In this document: in pieces, positions 39,201 to 54,200 of the stretch
Position numbering within the stretch: position 1 is the first letter of the stretch
Layout: each line of letters opens with the position of its first letter
DNA from: Casuarius casuarius
Lineage: Eukaryota > Chordata > Aves > Casuariiformes > Casuariidae
Direction of reading: 5' to 3'
Assembly: GCA_003342895.1 (NCBI GenBank)
Contig: PTFA01000055.1
Coordinates: 1,099,267 to 1,163,266 of the forward strand
Length of the DNA: 64,000 nucleotides
Made by a program: the position numbers and the translations under genes
The notes under the pieces: generated by a model
The model's input: the letters and a program-made list of their open reading frames with translations, nothing else
The model's database searches: none
What the model was told of the DNA's origin: nothing

Positions 39201-42200
39201 CCTTTTGTGTAAACTGAGCAAGAGAAACATGCTGTGCAGAATCAGTATGCTGCTGTCCACAGGAACCGACCAGCCTCTGGGCATTCTCAGCTATAGGTGG
39301 AGAAGGGCGTGTTTCTGAGAGAGAATTAAAGTATTTTAAAAGGATGCAACGTGTTGTAAATTTGGAATTGCATCTATTTTTGCAGATTTGATTATATTTT
39401 CCAGAGGATATAGAAATCAAGCAGGATAGATTTGGCTACCACACACTATTATAATTATATCCATATTCTCATGTAATTAGCTTTTTATAATATGGATGAT
39501 ATTGATGCTAAATATTAGATATTTATCCAACTCTAACCCTTTTACTACAAGTCACCCTCGTAGTTTAAAGGCAAGCAATGAATGCCAACAAACAAACATT
39601 CTGCACAAACTGAGAGGCTATGAAAGGAGCTCAAAAAACACCTATAAAGCAATTGCCAAGTATGTACTAAGCCACCTCTAAAATAAAATGACTGCATAAA
39701 CATCACAAGTCTTATTGATCTTCAATACCTAAATGCTAGAGTGCTTTTAATAATAGATGAGTGAGGCATAAATATGCCAGATAATACTACATTATCCTAA
39801 ATAACACCTATAAATTGTCAAGTATAACATAAAATTGAAATATGTTAATGGAACATTGTGTGGATTCTTCCTAGTAAAAGCTGTCAAGAACCTGCCGGAG
39901 CATTAAAACAGACTGAGATGAATGAGAGAAATTAATTAATATTTAAGAATATTGCTTATCTTCCTTTTAGTTTACATTTCATATCTGCAGTAGGTTCCCT
40001 CAGGCACTTGTGGTTTGGTTCCAATCGCATGTGTTGATCTTTCACACACAGACTTGTCTTACTGAGGTCATCTTGAGTTTTCCTCTCATTCCTCCATTCC
40101 AGGAACCATCATTTTATTCAAGTACTTGTCAGGCTTATTACTTTGGCTTACCTCCTGCTGGGAGAAGGGTCATGTTCTGTACTGTCCTGTTGTCTTCATC
40201 AAGACAAGGGCACATTGGTCTTCTTCTCACTCTGAGGGCCTAGATTTGTCATTGCAGTGCTATTCCTAGTCTAGGTTTAGGGTAAATAGCCTGTTGGATG
40301 TAGGAGTATTATATTTGGAAAGAAACAAGGGTGTGAGTGAAACACAGCCTTGTATGCTATAGGGAAAACTATTTTGAAAAGTTGAGATTGATGGTTAGGG
40401 CATTGGTCTGCCATGACGTAGAGGAGAGCAGAGCTACATGTCAGATTGCTGCAAGTCAGGAACAGTAAGGATTTGAGCCTGCTTCTTCCTTTGTTTCTAT
40501 TTTTAATAAAAACAATTTAGAGACTTCAAAAATGAGATTGATTGCATTAGCCAGTCTTGCTCAAACGCTAATAGNGGGGGGGGGGAACACACAATGTTTT
40601 CCTGCCTTTATGTACAGAAGGGCATTTTCCCCACTGAAAGAGGCTGACAAGGCACAGATGTTTTCTTTAAGGGTGGTTGATCTTTAACATGAACTGTATG
40701 TTTCAGGTTGGAATTGTTCAGTATGGACAAACTGTAGTCCATGAATTTTTCCTTAATACATACTCAACAACAGAAGATGTGATGGCTGCAGCCACGAGAA
40801 TAGTCCAGAGAGGTGGTACACAGACTATGACGGCCCTTGGAATAGATACAGCAAGGTACGTTCATAAAATATTATGAAGTCTTGGATAAAGTAGAAACAA
40901 ATATAAACAGATACGGTGATGGTTTGGATTTTATAAATCGAAAATAAGATGTGGCTGACATCTGACTTTGTTTTAGCTAAGTAAACAAACTTTAGAAGGA
41001 CGGTGGATAACAGACTGTCCAGTCTCTACAGCAGTTGTGCATAGCACCTTGAAAAGGCAGCTGTCTCTTGAATGGATGAAGTAGGGGAAGAGAAAGACAC
41101 AGAACATGCTTGTAGTCCTAAGCAAAGTGCTGAAAATTTTTGATGTCCGCACAGAGCGGGTAGGAACTGTGTGTGTGTGTAGAGGGGTAGAGGAAATAAG
41201 TCTTTCAGAGGAGAATTCTACAGGAAAAAGGTAGAACTTGTTAGTGCTAATTTATCTTCCTTCTGAGGCTAAGGTTACTGTAGAGTTTGTGCCCATAGTT
41301 GTCAGCAAGTCTAGAAATGTTATATCTCAAATCCATAAAGCTTCTGGAGTATTGGGAGATTAAAGAGCTGTTGTATCGATATACTATCGATACTTAGGAA
41401 TGCTTCCTTCATAAGCAAAATGAAATCCAACTTTTGCAGAATGGACAGTAAATGCAAAATCAAACTCCCAGATGAGTGATACAAGCAGCTATCTATTCCC
41501 ACCTTTAGCTTATCAAACCTGGTTATGGACTATGTGAAAGATAAGGAATCAGAGTACAATTAGAAAACAGGAAAGCGAGGGACCCTTTCTAAACCATACA
41601 ACGTTGACCTCATTCTGCACTCACTGAAATCAGTAGTTTCTACTATTTGCTCAATGAAAGTGGGCAGTGAAAATTTGCTGTTTGTTGTCCATTTCAAGAA
41701 AATTGTTTCTATAGTCATTTAAAATGGTCATAGTGATAGTATTAGCGCAAAAAGTTTCCTAAAAATGGACCAACTCACTGCCATACCTGAATATAGCAAT
41801 GATCTGCTTTTTCTAAGAGGAAACTCAGCTCCTTTCCTTCTCCTCCAGATCCCTAAGCCAGCCTCACTTTTTCCGGTCCTATGTATAACCAGAGCCTTGC
41901 CCTGGCTTGTGAGAATAGTCTTCCAAAAACACTAGTGCTTCTTTCCCCCATCCACAGCTGTAGAAATCAACAGGTCGCCCCGTCTGCCTCCGCTCACTTG
42001 CAACCTGCTTCTGCCACATCCACAACATCAAATTTTGCCTTGTAGATGTGGGGAGGTGCTGGCAAGTGAATAAATAACCTGAACACTTGAAGGGCTGCTA
42101 TAGGGTGGAAAGAGTTTCTCTTTCTTTGCATGTGGATTCTGGGGAAGGAAAGCTGGATGTTTTTTTAAGGTGCCAAAAGTTTATCTGGGTAGGAGAAGAA

Positions 42201-45200
42201 TTCTTCGCGATCCAGCACTGTTTTATGCTATCAGTCACAAATGTATGAGTAATGAATGAATACTTGTGAAACTCTTTGGGTACAAACTGTAATATAAGTT
42301 CCAATTGTTGTTGTTTGTATTTTTTCATGGTTAATATTCATTTCCTTTTCCAGCTTCCTGGTTAATATTATGTGTTTTAGTTTATGGTTGACTATGTAAA
42401 ATGATGTGTGTGCTAAATGCTGGCTTTGACCTTCTTCAAAACTTTTATACTCTCTTCAGGAAGGAGGCTTTTACTGAGGCTCACGGAGCACGAAGAGGAG
42501 TACAAAAAGTGATGGTTATTGTGACTGATGGGGAATCACATGACAACTACAGATTAAAAGAAGTGATTGATAACTGTGAAGATGAAAGCATTCAGAGATT
42601 TGCTATTGCTGTAAGTGAAATGTAATGTGAAAAATATGAATCTTAAAAGCATGTTTCGTCTTGCAAATGTAATGTGTGTTAAAAAGTTTATTTCACAGCA
42701 TCTTTATGGAAGTATAATCGTTTGAGAGAGGTAAAAAAGCTTAAAAAAATTAAAGATTTGCTTTCTGATTTTATAGCACGTAAGAAAAAGCAATCTATCT
42801 GTCTTTCTGGTGGCGACAGGTATGTGTGTGTGAAGAAAAGGAGAAAGAGATTGAGGGGCCTATAAAATCTAATCTTTTTTGCTAACAGCAAGAGTGAACA
42901 GAGTGGATTAGTTTGAACCTTCTGAGCATTTTCTAAAGACACATTACCAACTATGTTTTAAAGAAATAAACCAGCAACAAAAAAACAGGTTTATTCACGG
43001 CTGTTCTGTGTACTGAGTCTGAAGTTGTTTTCGTGTTAAGCAAACTCAGTAGCTCAATGGGAGCATGAGCATGATGGAGGTTAACTCATAAAGACAAGTA
43101 TGGAGACATTAAGGACAGATTTTGTGTGAACTCTCTACTGTTCCTGTGTTCTATTCAGGAATCATCTGTTTTCTCTGGTTGATTTTCATAGTATATTGGA
43201 TTTTTTTTCCTCTGTTCATACCTCTCTTTATGTTTTCTAACAAGAACACCTCTTACAATGCTCCCTGTTTTTGAATGCAGAGCAAATAATTTCCAACTCC
43301 AAAAACAAATGAAATGTTATAAGTTTTCCTTTTCCTCATTTACCTTAAACCTCTGAAAATATTGTTACCAGATGCTCAAGCCACTTGAGGCTGCTGGCTA
43401 TAAAGAGGTGGTTTGGAACCAAACATTTTCAAAAAAGATGTAATCTTTAAATAAAAAAAAACCCATAAAGCTAGAGTTGACTGCAGTAGCACACAAATTT
43501 TCAGTAGTTTTCTTCATAAAGCTAGAGATCAGTAAATAAAAATTCCTTACTGAAACTCAGTAATTTTTGGCAATAAAATTCCTATCTAGAACCAAACTTC
43601 AATTGTTCCAGTGTCCAGGAATGCTAGGACGTGGAACTTTGTTTCTGACTCCCCTCTCAAAGCAAGTAAGTGTTTGGAGCAATTTTTTCTATGAAATTCA
43701 GTTAAGTATTCCTCAGTCTGGGAGTTAAAATGAGTCATTTTGTTCTGAGGCACGCTAAGTTTTTATGACAGCAATGTTAAAGCTGGGAACTACATCTGGT
43801 CTTTTACCTCAGTGGAGTCATTAACACTGAATGCAAGTGGTGGTGTTACATATATTTGTAGGGCTGTAGATTTGCATGCAAGAACTATCCTATGCCTAAT
43901 TAGGCATGTCATTAATTGTCCACATACTGCATTATGAGGAGAACTAGCAGTACCTATGCAGAAGCCACTGCAATTGTGTATTCTGTTTTTTGTTTTGGTT
44001 TGTTTTTTTCCCTAAACTAAGGTCTACTTAACAAGTCATTAGAATTTTATAAAGGAAGGGAAAAAAAGGACAGCTGAGGTTAGCAGACATTACACCATAC
44101 AGTTGCTTTGGTTGCTATGGTCGGTATTTTCAGAAAAAAACTGAGACCTCATTCAGTTCTGTTCTCACTGAAAAAGAATGACTTTAAATCAATTTAGAGT
44201 AGAAATTTGAGGGAGGTTTTAATAGAACAAATTAAGGTTAAGAATGATTTCCCAGTATTCTCTGACAGCTTGCCTCAAACTTATCTTTAAGGTAAAAATG
44301 TATCCTTGACTTTCTCTTTAATTCTTTTTAGATTCTTGGCAGCTACAGCAGAGGAAATTTAAGTACAGAGAAATTTGTGGAGGAAATAAAATCAATTGCC
44401 AGTGAGCCTACTGAAAAACATTTCTTCAATGTCTCAGATGAATTAGCTCTCATAACTATTGTTGAAGCACTGGGAGAGAGAATATTTGCCCTGGAAGGTA
44501 TGACATTTCTTTACATTTTACTTCATGCTTGCATTACAGCTGAACCAAATACTAGACCACCTGCTCTTGTCTTCCTTCGTAATGTATTGTGCTGCATAAA
44601 ATGTATTATACATATATTTTTATCATGCTGATCGTAAAGATGTTTAACAATAGATATCAAAAAAGGTAGATAATGACATGAAATATGTTCAGATGAGTTA
44701 GAACAGATGGAGACAGGAGCCTAGAAGGAGAATAAGGGTCGCTATAGTAACCATTATCATTTTACCCCTGGTTAAATTCAAGGTTGCCTTTCCCTAGGTA
44801 AAGGAGCATTGCAAGGTGATATCCTAGATTACACCATGATCCTGTGTTCATCTGCCTACACTTCTAAATTCTCTTTTTGGTTAGTTATTAATTACAATGT
44901 ACTTTGATATACAAGTTAATATGCACATGGTGTATAGAGTTAGCAGGATATATTTTTACTTCAGAAATTTTCCTGATATCCAGATTTTAACACGGAAGAG
45001 TCTCCATGTCATAATGTCTGTTTACATTCTCCATCCAAATTAGGCAACATTGTCCAAATCTGTTTCAAGCACACTACTAGTAACGGAAGACTAAGTTTAT
45101 TAGTTATAAATTTTACTGGCTATCTCTGAAAGGATTACAAGGATTACAAAGGATTATTTTTCTTGTCATACAAGAAAAAATGTCTCTTTGGGCTTATTTT

Positions 45201-48200
45201 TTTCAACATCTCAACTTTCCAAGTAGCTGGAATAGTGCAGTTTATAGCTGGAACAAAGGAAAATGTTGATTGAATGCCAAGAAATAATACAGATATGCCA
45301 GATTATTTTAAAGCACTTTAAATTGGAGTTATACTTCTTAGACATATTTAGGTATCTTGATTGCTTGATCAAATATTACTATTTTCTGGGGACTATTAAT
45401 AAATATTTTTTCCAGTTGATATATTCTTTTACTTTTCCTTTCATGAAGTATTTTGTTTCCTCAGTTGTAAAACAAATTTATTTGAAGAGAATTTAATCTC
45501 TCTAAAGACCAGAGTTTAGCCCACTTAAGCTCGTTAAGTATTTTCAAGTTCATTGAATAGGGGCTCTTTTAAAAATGTGTTTAATGGGAAGAATAAACTT
45601 TCAGTGAGAAAAAAAGTTGGTTGAAAGTTAGAGATAATATTTCAAATGTAAGGGGACCAAAAATCGAAAAGTTAGTTTTCAGTTTGTGCTTCGTACTGTT
45701 AGAAAAGTGAGAAGACTCATTGTCTTTTATTAGTAAAATGTTAGTTATACCCATTCAGTATATTGGATATCTAATAAAACGTTAATCAACTGCTTTGCTA
45801 GTCCAGGACAATGGACTAAGGATATGATTATAAAATCTAAAGTGATTGAACTTCTGGACATCAGCACACCGTGTGCACTCAGACTTAGGTTTTACATTAC
45901 AGCTAAACCGGTAGAACAGTTAGATGCCACTGAGTGAGACAGTCTCACTTCATCACACCTCCACCTGGCCACTTTCAGCAGTAGGTAGCCGTTGGATAGG
46001 CTTAGCTGTCACATGGGACCCCAACCTGCCCAAAGAGTGAAGTGAACTGTGCTGACTTCAACTCCCTGTTAATGGGTGATGCTTCATATTATGAGCTTTA
46101 ACCCTTGCACTGATTTTAGTAATTTGTTCCTCTAATCGGAAGAAAAAATGAGAAAGCATTTGATCACTGAACAATTTATGTAGCTTAATAAAATATCCGA
46201 ACAAATGTTGTGTTGATGGTGATGAAACTAACTGATATATTAAATTGTAGAAATATTATCTGTTTGTAGCATTAGCTGACTAATCCTGGCCACCATGTCC
46301 TTCAGAATTCTGGTACTTTCAGTTCGTTACACCTCTTCTAAGTATGAAAAAGTTCTGCGGCAGTCCTTGAATTCAGTGGTTTAATTTTCTGCAAAGATGC
46401 AGTAGTAAAATATGTATTTCTTGAATATTATTATTTTTATTTAACATAAACTTTTTATAAGCTATTAGGATATCTATGGCTTGATATATATGCCTTATTT
46501 TCTAGTTCTATTTTAGATAGACATAGTTGTATTACAAAACATTTGTATTCAAATCAAAAAAATTGGAGAGGAGCTAGCTAAGTTCACCGCACTCCTTGGC
46601 TTCTTGGTTTCCCCTTTCTCGATCTGTGCTAGGAACTCAGAATCTACACTAAGATTTCTACATAAGATAGCTACAATACAAGACAAGAAATTATGCCCCC
46701 TACTCTACCTGTGAAATTCCCAGAAATGGCTGCATGGGAAATCAGAATTAAATTGAAATATGGGATCTTAGCTTTATGTCAAAATGTAGGGAGGCTGAGT
46801 TGTATCCAGGGTTCGTAAGGCTGGAGCTAGAAGATGCTGATTAAATCCGTTTCTGTTGATTCTTCAGCCATGGTTTCCTGTCCCATCCAAAGCATTTCAG
46901 GAGATATTCTAGATTTGCAACTGTGTCCATGGATACATTATTCTGGGGAAAAATAGATTAATTCTGTCCCACTCAGCTTTCTTATGACAAATCCAGTTTA
47001 TTGGATGTGTGCAATTTGGAAAAGATGAATTAACTTCTGTTAACTTCTGTACATAACAGGGAGGTCATGGGAAACTTGATTCTTGGAATTCTGTATCTGA
47101 AGGCATTTAAGTTTTCAATCTGAATAGCCTCCTACTAATGTAATAGTACATCGATTTTCTCTTGGATTTCTTGTTTTCTTTTTGGTTTTGGTCTTTTAAA
47201 AAATCAACAAAGGGAAAAAGAGAGTTTAAAAATCAAATCCAACAAAAACCTACGCTTGACAGCCAGTGCATTTTTACACATAATCTTTTTCATATGCCTC
47301 TGTGTCTAATGGCATGGACTTCTGGTTTTAGCAACAGTTTTATGTTTTATCCAGTCCGCAGGCTGGCACAAATGTTTTTGACAAAATATCCTTTGTAGAA
47401 TGCTTGGCAGTCTGAAACTCAATGGAAAGTTAGACTGGGGGCCATTATCTAAGCAGCATTCCGAACTGCACATACTAACAGTACCAGCATTGTCCTCTGC
47501 CTGAAATTACAAGAGTCCTGTCTTCCTCAGATCATTAAAGAACACCCTTTATTGAATGATTAATGCTGCCACTGAAAAATATTAATTATCAGCAAATACA
47601 CAACTTAGGAATTTTATAGTTAAGAAGGACTATTTTTTTTTTTCAGACTTAGCAAAGCAGTTACATCTTGTGAAATCTGATGGTCTATGTTCGCTTGTCA
47701 AAAGTTTTGTGTTTGAGATCATGTCTCCCTCCCATGGCTGGTCATAAATCCCCACAATTGGCAAAGATACCATGTCCAAGTGAACAACCTGTGTGGTTCA
47801 GTTGCCAAATTTCACAAGTTCAGTTTTATTTGATAGTCTTGATGCCTGAACTTCATGCAGCCATGGCTTGCTAGGCATCAGTTTCCTTCACACTGTTGAA
47901 AGTTTGCCTCAGTACTCAGCTGGTCCCAAATAGTGAACTCTTTCCAGATAAGCCTCAGAATAGATTTCATAGTTCCCCCCACTTCCTGTTACCATATGTT
48001 GCTCTGAAGGAGGAATCAATATGCAGAATATAGTTAACTTACTTCTGGCATTTATCATGGCAAAATAGTCATTAGGTATTGCTTTTAAGTAAAGGAAAAG
48101 ACAAAACTCTCTCTTCCCTGAAGATATTTCCTGTGTACCTGAGGGCAAAGAAACCTGAAGTTCCTTTAGAGCTTAATATGTAGCATATGACTACCTGAAA

Positions 48201-51200
48201 AAAATAATGACAGTAGTGCTAAATCACTTGACTCCTTTTTTTATTCAAAGTCACTTAAGAGAAACAGGAAGATTTTCATGCGACTTTCTCAGAAGCATTA
48301 CAGTTCCCAAGCCCCTCCCTGAAGCTTATGAATCTTGGACAGCTGAAATTTTCCTACCTTGTTTTTTACAGAGGTTCATACAATCCAAACATCAAATGTT
48401 TTTCATTTAAATTTTACCAGCTGCCTACAAACTTTTAGTTATGTGAATACAAGGCCAGGGTTACATGGCCGGTGTTTTATTGTTCATTTAGCTCAAGTGG
48501 AAAATGGTTTAATCATATTAATCAAACATTCCAAACATATTTACCATCAGCCTGAGGTCAAATCTGGTCAGTTTTAGTCCAGAAATATTTGTTGGATAAG
48601 TTGTAATACATGGCCTTAAAATGGAAACAGCTTCTCATACTTAATGGTAGCATTTAATACACAATGCACTTTCTGTTTTTATTGTAAAATTCTATAGCAA
48701 ACTATGCTCTCTGAATATTCTAGTTAATTATGTTATACCTTATTATCATATCAACATTTTCATTACACTATTTAGATATTTTTTTCAAGTTGAAATGTAT
48801 TTATTTTTAAAACTTCTATATTTCTGTTTAATAGCAACAACAGACCAGCAGGCAGCCTCATTTGAAATGGAAATGTCTCAAGCTGGTTTCAGTGCTCATT
48901 ATTCTCAGGTAAACAAACTGTTTAAAGATAAAAATTTTTTTCAGTGTAGATTTTTATTAGTAATGGCATGAATTTGGAATGTGTATTTCAGAATTCTTTT
49001 TACAGTTCTGTTACTTGTTTGCTGTCGGAAGTTTTGGATTTTCCTATAATTCAGTTAGTCTTTGTAAAATGCATGTAAAGAATAATTATAAACAATGAGT
49101 TCTTAAGGGAATAAGTAACTTGTTCACATTAACTTTAAATTTTATGTTCACATAGCATTTTCTTATCAGTGAAATGTTATGTAAAATGTTAATAGATATG
49201 TAACTATTCTATATAAATATTACGATGTAATTATTGTATTGTATTGTTGAAATTTAAACAGATGATGTATATAACAGAGAGTTTTCTGTAATGGATATGT
49301 TATTAGTAGCACAACATATTCTTAGTTCCATTGATACATTGAATACCTCAATTTTCAAGGGGTAAATATTTGTTAAACTAGAATGCAAAAATCCTTGGGA
49401 ATTTTTAATGGCAGAAAATCACACCCTATGTACTTTATTTATTTTTGAAAAGTAGAAAGTACCTGTTATGATTATCTGCTCAGTGTACACAAGTGAAATG
49501 GAAATTATACATGAGATCAAAAGGATATTAAAAGATATTAAAAAGTAGTGATAGTGGAAGAGAACACAATAAGAGAGTAACTGAACTGAGCAAACACTGG
49601 GCAATCCAAGACAAACTGACTCACATAAAAAGACCTTCAACATGTCTTTGTATACAGGTCAGCATATCACAGGTGAAACAGAGAATAAAAAAACCTCATT
49701 CAATATGATTTAACATAAGTACTTTATTGCAGAAATACTCTCCATCCATTTTTACTCTCTGGTCTATGAAATTGTGCATTATAATTCAGACCCTAGAAAC
49801 AGATATTATCCTGATAGCCCAAGGAAGATTCATAAAATAATCTATTCAGTAGAGCAGATGCTTGAATATACCAAAGAACTGTCTTGCTACCATCAGAGTC
49901 TCACTTCAGAAGTGGGTCTTCAGTTGTTGGTACATCATTGACAGACTCAGGGTGTCTGTGTCTTTCTTATCTAGAAGGCTATGTTCATGCCTTTAGGCAG
50001 AAAAGGTCAGCAAACTGTTTGTCAGATATTACATTGACTACAAAAGGCTCTTTTTAAATCCTCACAGGTTCAACAGAGAAAGGTTCAACTTTCTGAAAGT
50101 TTACCTGAGGAATGCATTTAATGTGCTAATGCACTAATGAGCTTTGCTATTTCTTCTTTGTCTTTCTATTTTGCATGAAACGGCAGACTGAAATTATAGC
50201 AGTCATGTTTCACTGTGCTGCTTTTCCTGACTGGCCCATGCTTTTTTAGGTGGGCTTGTTTTTAATGAAGAGGGGAGATATATTGTGACTGTGCGGGGCC
50301 ATACTGTAGTTGGAAAAGCAGGACTAAATCTTGCATGCATATAGGAAGCATTAACCAAACATGAACATCATGACTAACACAGATCTAAAGATGGTTCATT
50401 TAAAGAACAGGGTGTTTTGTTTTCCTCTATGAAAGGATTGGGTCATGCTTGGAGCAGTTGGAGCATATGACTGGAATGGCACAGTGCTCATGGTGAAGGA
50501 CAGTAGTATTTCAATGCCTACTAATGACACGTTTCGTGACAGGCACTCGGAAAGAAATGAACCCCTTGCAGCCTATCTAGGTAAGAGAAACATGCATCTT
50601 ATAACACTTCTCAACAAATGCTACAAGTCCTCTCTCAATCTCATTAACAAAGATTCTCTCACAAAATATTATCCTATTTTTTAGGAGTATGGGAAAATTT
50701 ATAATGTATGGATGTGTAATCTGTATAATATTTTGCTGTTTAAAAGAAAAAAAATCATTACTTCTGCAATCAGAAGACTAGTAAGAATGCGTACAGGCCT
50801 AAGCGTACCTAGACTGTCCTCAGTAGACATGTCTAATTTGTTCAGGGAGGGAGATTTCCCTAGTATTCTTTTCAAGGTTTTCTCTGCCTTCATAGCTAGA
50901 AAATGTTCATATAGTATTCAATCCAAATCTTCTTTGCTGAAAATTAAGTTAATTTCTTTGTCTTTCACTCAGTGGACAAGAACAAGAGATTACCACTAAC
51001 CTCTTTATGTGTGTTTTGCATATTGGCAGAGTACTGTTTTCCTCTCAGCCTTTACTGTAGAAGAGCAACTCAGTGACCTTACTCTCTCCCTAGGGGAGGC
51101 TTTATATACCTCATGATTCTGCTTCCCCGCCCCACCCCAGTTTTGTTTCATCTGCAAATTTCGTAAGTCCTCCATCATCCAAGTTGTTAGTGACAGTATT

Positions 51201-54200
51201 AAATAGAAGAGGTTTAAAATGCCCCCAGAATCATGCTTGCAAGGCTCTATCAGTTTCACAGTGAGCCAGTGACAACTGTTCTTTGAAAGCAGCTTTTCAA
51301 CCAGCTAGTCACCAGTTATTTCACAAGTGCTGTCATCATCTTACAGTATGTAAGAATGGCAAAGTGAACAGTGTCAAAAACTCTGCTGAAGTTAGGACAT
51401 ATCAGCCTGTCAACAGGTTTAATGACTCAGTGGTGCTCATGACTTTGTGAGACTGTAGGCAAATACGCATGCAGCCCTTTTATTTGACTCTACTAGCATT
51501 CTCTAGAATAAGTAAGGCTAAACGTCTAATTGTAGAATCAAGCTTTAAAAAAGCTCTGAATCACAGCAAGTTTTTCTGATGCATTCTATGTATACTGCAT
51601 CTTGAATTCTTTTATGTTTCCTAGGATATACTGTAAACTCAGCATCGACGCCTGGAGGCGTACTATACATAGCAGGGCAACCTCGATACAATCACACTGG
51701 CCAAGTTATCATTTATAAAATGGAAGGAAAAGAGGTGAAAGTACTTCAGAGGTTAAATGGAGAACAAGTAAGTATGTATTTATGATTAACATAAAGGAGA
51801 AATTTGGCATAAGAAATAGAAGTAAAGATTTCAAATGAGAACTCTGTACCAGAAGAGCAAATGAAATCATAAGTTGTAAGCAAGATCAGAAACAAAGGTT
51901 AGGTAGGTTCTCTGATCTAATATGTAGTGATAAATGGACTTAGAGTAGTCAGAGTCCCTAGGGAATTTTCTCTGTGTGGGGTAAACCTTTGCTGATATTG
52001 AAGTGGTTATAGCCATCTCTGGACTGGTAGTTTTGTGTATCCTTTGAATGGAAGGGGTATATCATGGGCAGGAAATGGGTGTGATAAGAAGGGTTTTATG
52101 GGGGATCATCAACTGGGATAGCAAAAAATATTGAATAGCTCCTTGATGTACTGAGTGGCAGCTCACTGAGAGCTGTTCCTGCAGGAAAAAATAACATGTA
52201 CACATGTTACAAAATAACATAATTAAAGATGGTAGTATAATATTACACACAAGAGCATTGAAAGACCTGTCTGTTCAAGTCTACTCAGGTTTCAGTACAG
52301 TATTCTTTCAGTAGAATTCAGGTTACCTAATTTTCAACATCTATAGTTGGTGTCTACAGCTCAGCTGAGGAACCTTGGGTCCATTTAGAGAAAGTAGGAA
52401 ATTAGGAAAGTACACATTTTTAAGGTTTAAGTGATCTGGCCTATTTGAAGCACCTTCTGGGGATAAGAAGCATCATGCACTAGAAGGGATTGTTTCTTAT
52501 GCTGACTACAAAGAAAATTCAGGGTGACTAGCTTAACTGTCAGCTGAATATAATCAGATGAATCCCAAACCTTGTGCCCCATCTATACATGTCTCAGGTC
52601 TTTGAGTAGCTCTTGTTCCTCTGCATTCAGCGGTGACTTGGGAATTTTGGAGATTGTTTACACTGTGTTGTTTCAGGGCATTTTATCCATCCTCCTACCT
52701 TTTTCCCTGGTTAGCCTAAAACCTTTAATTTTGTTCCTTCTTTTAATTATTGCTTGGACTGAAGAGAAAATTAGCATCCCAAAGACGTTTCTATTCAAAT
52801 GCTGTCTCTCTATATACAATATGAGAGGTCTCACTCCCCTTACCAGGTAGGAGGCACTATTTGTACCTTTCAAACTCAAGAAAGTTAAGTTTTTTTGGAT
52901 TATGCTTAAGAAAATCCAACAACAGACCTCAAAACAAAAAACAAGCTTTAAAGGCAAACAAACAAAAAACCTTGATAGGTAGCAAAGAAAATTTCTGCTT
53001 TTGGGTTAAAATTTGACATTGTTGTAAGCAACTGTAAAACAGGTCTCTGAATAAGAAATCTTGCATGATGCTGCTGACTATGCCTCTGATTTATACCTTA
53101 TATCTTCTTGCAGATTGGGTCATATTTTGGGGGTGTTATTACCACAATAGACATCAACAGGGACTCATTTACAGACCTTCTTCTTGTTGGAGCTCCTATG
53201 TATATGGGAACTGAAAAAGAGGAGCAAGGGAAAGTGTATGTGTATGCGCTGAACAAGGTAAGGATGACATTTACCAGCCAGGAATAGAACATACTCCTTT
53301 TATTATCTTCTATCCTTATAGCCTTATTCTAAACAAATGTGATAATTTGAGCTGGGGGAGATGACCTGTTGAAAACAAAGAAACAGAATTCTGACAATTA
53401 GGAGAGCATAATACAGATTATTTCTTGGAAAATTTTCTTCTCAAACTCTTGTTTTCTCACCTTTTTTCTAATTTAGTATTTTATGTAGACAAGCAGCATA
53501 TCCTGCAAACTGCAATGTGGTATAAATGCAAATTTACAGGGTTAATTTTCTATCCATGTTTTCTTTTGGTTTCCACACATTAGGGAGCTCTTCTAGACTC
53601 AGTTGTGTCACACTGTGTGATAATTGTACTTAGCTTCTGCCTATGTCTTCCCTGTATATATCTGTAAGTCAGTGTCATACTCTCCATTCTTGCTTTTTAG
53701 TATTAAAGGCCTTTTCTATTACAGTCTCTGAAGGGAATTTGAGCATTCTGTACATCACTTCCGCTTCAGAGACTGTGGATAGATAGGTTCTTCCTTCTCA
53801 ATGTCTGAGTGCTTTTTTTTTTCTTCCTTGTTTCTTCTTTTAGTCTAGTACCAAGGTGTATTGCCATAACAGTTACAAAAGTAGGTCCTAGCAGCAGTGG
53901 TGTGCTAAAATGCTGTTGCAGGGAAAAGGCCTGAGAAGACTGGATCTGTTCAACAAGAAACTGTTCCAGTTTCTACATGCATGTCGCTAACAACAACTTG
54001 CTGGGTTGGCAAGAAAACAAGAATTCCACATCCTCTAATAATGCAAGGGTTTGAAATTTGTTTTCCCTGTGATTCCTTTTATCCATCTCCAAACAAAGGA
54101 GATGAAGCAACCTCTTGCTGCTGCTCCTTTCTAACACGGAACGCATGGGGACAATCTCTTTCTTGGAAAGACTGGATATATAGCATACCGTATTTGGGGT

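Larger units (their letters stand above)
34205..40706 (+). other. ITGA1: ITGA1 intron 6 (within the I domain)
   Basis: A 6.5-kb intron splitting the I domain after the MIDAS DGSNS exon. It holds an old palindromic interspersed repeat (34735-34835), a purine-rich tract (about 36575-36685), an AT-rich palindromic satellite (38013-38212) and an ambiguous base next to a G run (40575-40585). No gene recognised. Confidence 0.75.

Noticed and set aside
39031..39420. A 129-codon minus-strand frame in intron 6
   Set aside because: No recognisable domain and no promoter or splice support. A frame of this length is expected by chance in a window of this size.
40565..40590. G run with an ambiguous base as a G-quadruplex
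   Set aside because: A single G tract next to an N is more likely a sequencing slip than a structured element.
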